Part shown: positions 59,004 to 64,000 of the stretch, piece by piece
Layout of the letters: every line of letters starts with the position of its first letter
Numbering within the stretch: the first letter of the stretch is position 1
NCBI GenBank assembly: GCA_004297765.1
Contig: SCTZ01000179.1
Span: 36,558-100,557, forward strand
Origin: Chloroflexota bacterium
GTDB taxonomy: Bacteria > Chloroflexota > Dehalococcoidia > FW602-bin16
DNA: 64,000 bases
Direction: 5' to 3'
Notes under the pieces: generated by a model
Database searches by the model: none
Told to the model about the DNA's origin: nothing
The model's input: only the letters and a program-made list of their open reading frames with translations
Program-made: the position numbers and the translations under genes

Positions 59004-59200
59004 GGTCCAGTGCCAGTCATCAGCCATGGGCAGGCGTCGGACAATGCGCGAAGTTTGGTGAGTTATGCAGGGCTCACGTAGTATAATACGCAATACGCCG
59101 GACCCCGGTCCGAGCTAGCGCAGTTCCCAAGCCAACTAGGGATGGACGTAGTGGCGTCCTTCCGCAGAAGAAGAACGCCAGTGGGGCGTGGATGCGCCAA

Positions 59201-59426
59201 TTCCCTCTCCCTTCCGCAGAAGGGAGAGGGCGAGGGAGAGGGTTCAGCCCCTGACGCCTATGGACCACTGACCGGAACCAACGCCGACGGGCGGATCAGA
59301 TCCGAACAAGGAATCTGTGGTAGACGCGTTCGTGAAGGCAGTGGCCGGGGGACCCTCACCCTAACCCTCTCCCTTCGCGAAGGGAGAGGGAACAGGTACG
59401 CTCTCCCTTCGCGAAGGGAGAGGGAA
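59201..59426. repeat. CCCTCTCCCTT element, copy 3 of 3
   Basis: CCCTCTCCCTTCCGCAGAAGG at the left, two further CTCTCCCTTCGCGAAGGGAG hairpins at the right, and the core words GGTTCAGCCCCTGACGCC and GGGGGACCCTCACCCT as in copy 1. It ends 48 bp before the thiolase start. Confidence 0.7.
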
Positions 59427-59474
59427 TGGTACTTCGGCTGTCTTGATCTCACCGACACCAGGGAGGAAACCATC

Positions 59475-60662
59475 ATGGCTAGTGAACGACAAGCCGTCAT
59501 CGTCGGCGCGGCCCGGACGCCGATCGGGAAGTTTCTGGGGACGCTGTCTCCCCTCTCGGCCCCGCGACTGGGGGCGGTGGCTATCCGGGAGGCGGTGCGG
59601 CGGGCCGGGATCGACCCGGCGCGCATCGACGAAGTGATCATGGGCAACGTGGTCTCGGCCGGCCTGGGGCAGGCACCGGCGCGGCAGGCGGCCATCGGGG
59701 GCGGGATCCCCGACTCCGTCTCGGCCGTGACGGTCAACAAGGTCTGCGGCTCCGGGCTGATGGCCGTCATGCTGGCCGCCCAGGCCATCCGGGCCGGCGA
59801 CGGCGAGCTTTACGTGGCGGGCGGCATGGAGAGCATGAGCAACGGACCCTATCTGCAGCCGGAAGCCCGCACCGGCTATCGCATGGGCGATGGGCGAGTG
59901 ATCGACGCGGTGGTCCACGACGGCCTGTGGTGCCCCTTCGAGAACCAGCACATGGGCATCTCCGCCGAATGGATCGCCGAGCGCTACAAGCTCGAGCGCG
60001 CCGAGCTGGACGAGTACGCCGTCCAGAGCCACCGCAAGGCCGTGGCCGCCATACAGGCCGGTTGTTTTCGTAGCGAGATCGTCCCGGTGGACGTGCGGCA
60101 GAGGAAGGGCAGCCAGTTGCTGGAGCAGGACGAATTGCCGCGCGCGGACACCGGCATAGAGAGCCTGGCCCGGCTATCTCCAGCCTTCAAGCCCGGCGGG
60201 ATGATCACGGCCGGTAACTCCTCCGGCCTCAGCGATGGGGCCGCGGCCGTGGTGGTCATGGAGGAAAGCGCGGCCCGTGACAGGGGACTGCAGCCACTGG
60301 CGCGCGTGCTGGGCTACGCCAGCGCCGCCATCCAGCCGCTACAGGTTTTCGCCTGTCCCCCGCTGGCCATCCGCCAGATGCTGGGCAAGCTGGGGCTGAC
60401 GCTGGCCGACTTCGACCTGATCGAGATCAACGAAGCCTTCGCCGCCCAGACTGTGGCCAACGGCAAAGAGCTGGGCTGGGACTGGAGCAAAGTCAACGTC
60501 AACGGCGGCGCCATCGCCCTGGGCCACCCCATCGGAGCCAGCGGCGCCCGCATCCTCACCACCCTCATCTACGCCCTGCGCGACCGCGGGCTCAAGCGCG
60601 GTCTGGCCTCGCTCTGCCTGGGCGGCGGTGGAGCGGTGGCCATGGCGGTGGAGGTGGTGTAG
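59475..60662 (+). CDS. Acetyl-CoA C-acetyltransferase (thiolase)
   Basis: A 395-residue type II thiolase. Catalytic triad seen: C91 (NKVCGSGLMAV), H351 (ALGHPIGASG) and C381 (LCLGGGG); NEAFAAQ is the conserved helix. It condenses or cleaves acetoacetyl-CoA, for beta-oxidation, ketone bodies, PHB or isoprenoid supply; context does not choose. The ATG at 59475 follows AGGGAGGAAACCATC; the long in-frame region before it is repeat DNA. Confidence 0.94.
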   Translation: MASERQAVIVGAARTPIGKFLGTLSPLSAPRLGAVAIREAVRRAGIDPARIDEVIMGNVVSAGLGQAPARQAAIGGGIPDSVSAVTVNKVCGSGLMAVMLAAQAIRAGDGELYVAGGMESMSNGPYLQPEARTGYRMGDGRVIDAVVHDGLWCPFENQHMGISAEWIAERYKLERAELDEYAVQSHRKAVAAIQAGCFRSEIVPVDVRQRKGSQLLEQDELPRADTGIESLARLSPAFKPGGMITAGNSSGLSDGAAAVVVMEESAARDRGLQPLARVLGYASAAIQPLQVFACPPLAIRQMLGKLGLTLADFDLIEINEAFAAQTVANGKELGWDWSKVNVNGGAIALGHPIGASGARILTTLIYALRDRGLKRGLASLCLGGGGAVAMAVEVV

Positions 60663-60708
60663 GGCGGTACTTCTGGACTTCTCGGGCGATGCTGCTACAC
60701 TGTGACCC

Positions 60709-61047
60709 ATGACCGAATTTGTGCGCGCGTTCCTGCTTTTCGGGCTGGCCGGCTTGGCCGAGATCGGCGGCGGCTGGTTGGTGTGGCAATGGCTGCGGGA
60801 GGAGCGTCCCTGGCCGTTCGGTCTCGTGGGCGGGCTGGTGTTGGTGCTCTACGGCGTGATCCCCACCTGGCAGGCCAGCCCACGCTTCGGCCGTGTTTAC
60901 GCCGCGTATGGCGGAGTCTTCATCGTGCTCTCCCTGCTGTGGGGAGGGCTCTTCGACGGCTTTAGGCCCAACCGCTGGGACCTGCTGGGCGCCTTCATCT
61001 GCCTGGTGGGCGTCACCGTGATCTTCTTCGGCCCGCGCGGGCAGTGA
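60709..61047 (+). CDS. YnfA family membrane protein
   Basis: A 112-residue UPF0060/YnfA protein with four helices and the family motifs GLAEIGGGWLVWQW and GRVYAAYGGVFIVLSLLWG, DGFRPNRWDLLGA. It belongs near the small multidrug resistance superfamily; some members export cations. Probably monocistronic. Confidence 0.92.
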   Translation: MTEFVRAFLLFGLAGLAEIGGGWLVWQWLREERPWPFGLVGGLVLVLYGVIPTWQASPRFGRVYAAYGGVFIVLSLLWGGLFDGFRPNRWDLLGAFICLVGVTVIFFGPRGQ

Positions 61048-61164
61048 AGCGGTCCGGTGGAGTAGCCGGCGGAGCTCCATCCTCCCTCTCACGAGCAGCG
61101 CCCGTTGTGGGACCGCCAGTGCCCTCGCCGGATACCGTTGAGATGAGTCGGAGATGGCGAGAAA

Positions 61165-61278
61165 CCCCTCGCCTCGGCGCATAATCTGGTGCTTGCCCCC
61201 GGCATCTGGGCCGGTGAAGCCCGCCTTTTTCAAGTACCTGATCAGGTCCGCGCGCTTGAGCGGCCCAAGGCGTGGCAC
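61165..61278 (-). pseudogene. Truncated HicA toxin
   Basis: GTG start overlapping the HicB stop (TAGTG). The first 38 residues (LKRADLIRYLKKAGFTG, GGKHQIMRRGE) match HicA including the catalytic His of GGKHQ, but then the conserved second half is lost and the frame continues into unrelated antisense sequence for 190 codons. The toxin is probably inactive. Confidence 0.6.
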
Positions 61279-61517
61279 TACGCGGCCCGCGTCACATGCA
61301 ACTCGACGCCGTCTACCGCTGGGATGGCTAGGTTGTTAGCCAATCGGTAGATGATCCAATCCTCCAGCACCGATTGCAGCTCCTCTCGGCAGGCCTCCAG
61401 CGCGCCTTCGTTCGCCCACACGCCCTGCAGTCCGGGGATCTCGCCATAGAACGTGCCGTTCGACAGGATCTCGTAAGTTGCATGACGCATGGCCGCTTGA
61501 ATGTACTGCGTCAACAT
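61278..61517 (-). CDS. HicB-family antitoxin
   Basis: A 79-residue protein: ATYEILSNGTFYGEIPGLQGVWANEG and the helix ACREELQSVLEDWIIYRL match HicB (UPF0150). Here the antitoxin gene precedes its (decayed) hicA partner. A TATAAT on the minus strand at 61569-61564 could be its promoter. Confidence 0.85.
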   Translation of the reverse strand: MLTQYIQAAMRHATYEILSNGTFYGEIPGLQGVWANEGALEACREELQSVLEDWIIYRLANNLAIPAVDGVELHVTRAA

Positions 61518-61754
61518 TGGACTCGCTCCCAGCCACGTTGTTCGGTGATCAGCTATGGCTCGTATTATACAGCACGGGATGCCATCGGTGGGGCCTCGTG
61601 ATACCTTCCCCGCTATCCCTCTATCCTCGCACCAGCCGATGCCCGCGCAGGCGGAGCCCCTTGCTATCGAGCAACTCCGCCCACCGAGCGCGGGTTCCGA
61701 TCGTGGAAGGATCCGAGAACAGGCCGTGGCGCTCCTCCTGGGCCGTGAGGCGGG

Positions 61755-62150
61755 CTAGCGGTCAAAGTACGTCTTCAGGCAGCTTTGGGCTGTCTCGCGC
61801 AGCTGCCCCTTGTCCTCGTCGCTTAGCCGCCGCCATACCTCGGGCGCGAAAGCAACGAACTCGACTTCCTTCGGGCGAACGAAGAAACCATGGCGCTCGA
61901 AACGCTCGAATGGCATGGCAAACACGAGCCGCTCTACCTCGAGATCGGTCATAGTTTCAACTTGGCTCATGCGAGCTTTGGGCTTCTCAGGGGGCAAACC
62001 TATCGCAATGCGATTCAGATAGAACTGCTTGAAGGCAAACACGAGGTCGGAGACTCTCGCTCGCCCGCGCTCATCCGCTAGTTGAAGCATGGCAAGAAGC
62101 AGAACGGGTTTGTACGAGGCGGCCATGTCCATGGCTTCGGCAAACTTCAT
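61755..62150 (-). CDS. C-terminal domain of the interrupted helicase
   Basis: A 131-codon frame (KFAEAMDMAASYKPVLLLAML at the start, ERLVFAMPFERFERHGFF later) that is the natural continuation of the helicase upstream, in the -1/+2 frame. Its ATG at 62150 is a normal internal Met of the ancestral protein rather than a clear start. If a CGAG unit were added at 62208-62219, the two frames would join into one. It could still be translated separately by overlap with the upstream stop (ATGA). Confidence 0.65.
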   Translation of the reverse strand: MKFAEAMDMAASYKPVLLLAMLQLADERGRARVSDLVFAFKQFYLNRIAIGLPPEKPKARMSQVETMTDLEVERLVFAMPFERFERHGFFVRPKEVEFVAFAPEVWRRLSDEDKGQLRETAQSCLKTYFDR

Positions 62151-64000
62151 GAAAGCCTCTTTGCGCGTCTCAGGCGTGACCTGCGGCAGTCCGAAATGCT
62201 GCCTGTACTCGCTCGCTCGGGCCGGAAGTAGTAGTATGTGTTATTGCCGAGGGGGACGATCAGGTCGGGTTCGACTTTACCGCTGGTGACCCAGTTGGAT
62301 ATCGTGGTTCGGTCTACTCCTAGCTCGATCGAAAGTCGGGCCGCTGAGAGCATTTCCTCGGCCTCTTTCCGCCAGTCCAGGATATCCACCACTTCCAGAT
62401 CCTTGACCCACAGGTTGAGGGATAAAATGGCCTCGGGCTTTTCACCTGCCGCAATTCTTTCCTGCTCCTCCCGGATGGCGTCGTCAGGGGCTAGAACGAG
62501 TTCGCCAGGGCGGTATTCCTTCTTCCCCAGCAGGCTGTGCAGTGAAATGCTGCGGTTTACCATCGTCGCGTTGTCCACGAAGTCGAATACAATTAGGGCT
62601 TCTTTGCCCGGTGACTTGCGAGTGCCACGGCCAATCTGCTGGAGATACACGACACGTGACAGGGTTGGACGAGCCATGAGCAAGACTTCGGTCTCTGGCG
62701 AATCCCAGCCCTCATTGAGTAGGTCGCAGGCGCAGAGAACGAGGGTATGCCCGGCGTGATAGTCCAATAGACGAGCCTTCCGTTCTTGTGACGCCAAACC
62801 CCCGGATACCGCCTGAGCCGGCACTCCCCGCGCGCGAAACGCCTCGGCCAGGGATTCAGCGTGCCTAACATTGACACAGAATGCCACAGCTCGTTTGCCA
62901 GGGGTGTGATCCATGTACGTCTTGACGATCAAGTCGTCGCGCTCCCGAACAATCAGACGTACTTCCAGATCGCGGGAGTTGTACTTTACGCCGTTGAAGC
63001 GCACGTCGCGCATATCTATGTTGGTGGTGACCCGGACGCATCGTATGGGGACCAGATGCCCACCTTTGATAGCGTCCTCAAGACTCATGCGGTGGGCCAT
63101 GTTCTGGAATAGCTGAAGTACGGACGCGTTGTCTGCCCGGAAGGGCGTTGCGGTCAATCCCAAGAGAAAACGAGTGCGGAAATAGCCGATGACACGCTGG
63201 TAGGTCTCGGCTGTGGCATGATGGGCTTCGTCGATGACCATATAGCCGAAATCATCAGGACGAAACAGCCTCAGATTTCCGGCAATTCCCTGGATTGTCC
63301 CGACAACCACCGTCGCGCCCCGAATATTCTGGGTTCTGTCGAAGACGCGAACCGATGCTTCCGGCCAATGCCGTCTGAACGCTGTATCGGCCTGCTCCAC
63401 CAGCTCTCGTGTGTGAGCCAGAAACAGGGTTCGCTGGTTTACTCTCCGAGCATCCTCGACGGCAACCCGGGTCTTCCCCATTCCTTGTGCGTGTGTGAGC
63501 AGAGCAATCGTAACTCCGTCTTGCCGCAACTGTGCGAGATTCGCCAGGGCTTCTTGCTGGTGTTCGTGCAGCTCGACCAAAGTGGCACGCTGGAGGGGCA
63601 GATAGTCGTCTCGAACAACGAAGCGTGTTCCTTGCAGGAACAGCAGTAGCTCCTCCTGTACCCGTTCTCGTTCTTGAGCTAGCTGACGATCCGTCCATCG
63701 AAAGACCCGCCAGCGGTTTTGGACCAGGCTATTTTGGCGCAACAGGTCATCTTCCCACTTTTCCAGACCGATACTGTCGGGAGCATGATAGAAGACGCTG
63801 TCGATCTCGAATGCGAACTGCTCCCAGTTGGTGCGCAGGGCGTAGTCGATAAACCGGCCTTTGCCGTAGATATCCTGAAAAGGATACTGAGGGACAAGGT
63901 ATTGCGCGGACTCTGGTCCGAACGTCTCGCAGAAGATTTGCGCAAAGACGTCCTCGGGTGCGCTGGACTGAAGAGGCATCAGGGCTTGCTTGGTGTGGGG
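62147..64000 (-). CDS. DEAD/DEAH-box helicase with nuclease-like N-terminus, 5' end beyond window
   Basis: The frame is open to the right edge; an ATG at 63979 is possible but homologous sequence may begin further out. N-terminal segment FIDYALRTNWEQFAFEIDSVFYH resembles a Vsr/DUF559-like nuclease fold. Helicase motifs: I (HAQGMGKTRVAVE), II (MVIDEAHHATA), III (LGLTATPFR), VI (QQIGRGTRKSPGK). A C-terminal HTH (SIELGVDRTTISNWVTSGKV) follows. At 62208-62219 a (CGAG)3 repeat shifts the frame and the protein ends 20 codons later. It may belong to a restriction or phage-defence module whose other genes lie outside. Confidence 0.8.
   Translation of the reverse strand, partial: PHTKQALMPLQSSAPEDVFAQIFCETFGPESAQYLVPQYPFQDIYGKGRFIDYALRTNWEQFAFEIDSVFYHAPDSIGLEKWEDDLLRQNSLVQNRWRVFRWTDRQLAQERERVQEELLLFLQGTRFVVRDDYLPLQRATLVELHEHQQEALANLAQLRQDGVTIALLTHAQGMGKTRVAVEDARRVNQRTLFLAHTRELVEQADTAFRRHWPEASVRVFDRTQNIRGATVVVGTIQGIAGNLRLFRPDDFGYMVIDEAHHATAETYQRVIGYFRTRFLLGLTATPFRADNASVLQLFQNMAHRMSLEDAIKGGHLVPIRCVRVTTNIDMRDVRFNGVKYNSRDLEVRLIVRERDDLIVKTYMDHTPGKRAVAFCVNVRHAESLAEAFRARGVPAQAVSGGLASQERKARLLDYHAGHTLVLCACDLLNEGWDSPETEVLLMARPTLSRVVYLQQIGRGTRKSPGKEALIVFDFVDNATMVNRSISLHSLLGKKEYRPGELVLAPDDAIREEQERIAAGEKPEAILSLNLWVKDLEVVDILDWRKEAEEMLSAARLSIELGVDRTTISNWVTSGKVEPDLIVPLGNNTYYYFRPERASTGSISDCRRSRLRRAKRLS
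62208..62219. repeat. (CGAG)3 tetranucleotide tract at a frameshift
   Basis: Three CTCG units on the plus strand. Four units would restore an uninterrupted frame (RPERASEYRQHFGLPQ...). Confidence 0.75.

Noticed and set aside
59142..59474. N-terminal extension of the thiolase from 59142
   Set aside because: It consists of the CCCTCTCCCTT element; the ATG at 59475 has AGGGAGGAAACC upstream.
60592..61164. 190 further codons after the HicA fragment
   Set aside because: They run antisense to YnfA and the thiolase end and show no HicA features.
61618..61754. Minus-strand frame just after the helicase (RARWAELLDSKGLRLRG...)
   Set aside because: Protein-like in composition but short, without start or recognised family; may be part of a degraded gene, not supported enough to annotate.

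Overview
The window reads as chromosomal DNA from a GC-rich, Gram-positive-like or monoderm bacterium, most consistent with Chloroflexota (an inference from gene families, a c-di-AMP riboswitch, strong AGGAGG ribosome sites, frequent GTG/TTG starts and many dispersed palindromic repeats; no database search was possible). It carries core genes (dnaA with an adjacent oriC, obg, nadD, polA, mutM, pyrE, pfkA, rpsT, one tRNA-Pro) mixed with respiratory and accessory modules.

Region 1 (1-13.6 kb) is a nitrate/nitrite respiration island: the end of narH, then narJ and narI, two small stress or membrane genes, a TDT/SLAC1-like channel, two tandem NarK transporters, a divergent NarL-type regulator with a GAF sensor kinase, a second TDT channel and a formate/nitrite (FNT) channel. 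The catalytic narG lies outside the window, so nitrate reduction versus nitrite oxidation cannot be settled here. Region 2 (13.6-26.3 kb) holds repeats, an orphan HicB, a membrane protein of unknown function, an old-yellow-enzyme-type oxidoreductase, an ArsR regulator and a six-gene Hyf-like complex (hyfB-C-E-F-G plus a fused ferredoxin/small subunit). This operon starts with a consensus promoter and a leader that I recognise as a ydaO-type c-di-AMP riboswitch followed by an intrinsic terminator. Its FeS subunit has cysteine ligands displaced from their canonical places. This is the most unusual system in the window.

Region 3 (26.3-33.6 kb) has rpsT, a DUF4242-like protein, and a DUF4956 / VTC-like polyphosphate polymerase / DUF4353 lipoprotein group next to an IS630 transposase remnant, then DUF4389 and a phospholipase-D-like lipoprotein. 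Region 4 (33.6-41 kb) is core: pfkA, dnaA, a probable oriC with DnaA boxes and a DnaA-trio-like tract, obg, nadD, a ferritin-like protein, tRNA-Pro(GGG) and a glycosyltransferase.

Region 5 (41-46 kb) contains a 59-residue Trm112-like gene, an excisionase-like HTH protein, several toxin-antitoxin loci (one with a toxin truncated to 21 codons) and a membrane-anchored M1-type peptidase. Region 6 (46-64 kb) has polA-mutM, a PAS sensor kinase, a surface protein joining a HlyD-like segment to an NlpC/P60-like domain, a lipoprotein amidase, pyrE, a GH5 cellulase with a CBM3-like tail, CsbD, a thiolase, YnfA, a decayed HicAB pair and a helicase interrupted by a frameshift at a (CGAG)3 repeat. At least six families of palindromic or MITE-like repeats run through the non-coding DNA and in two places supply codons or a stop codon to genes.
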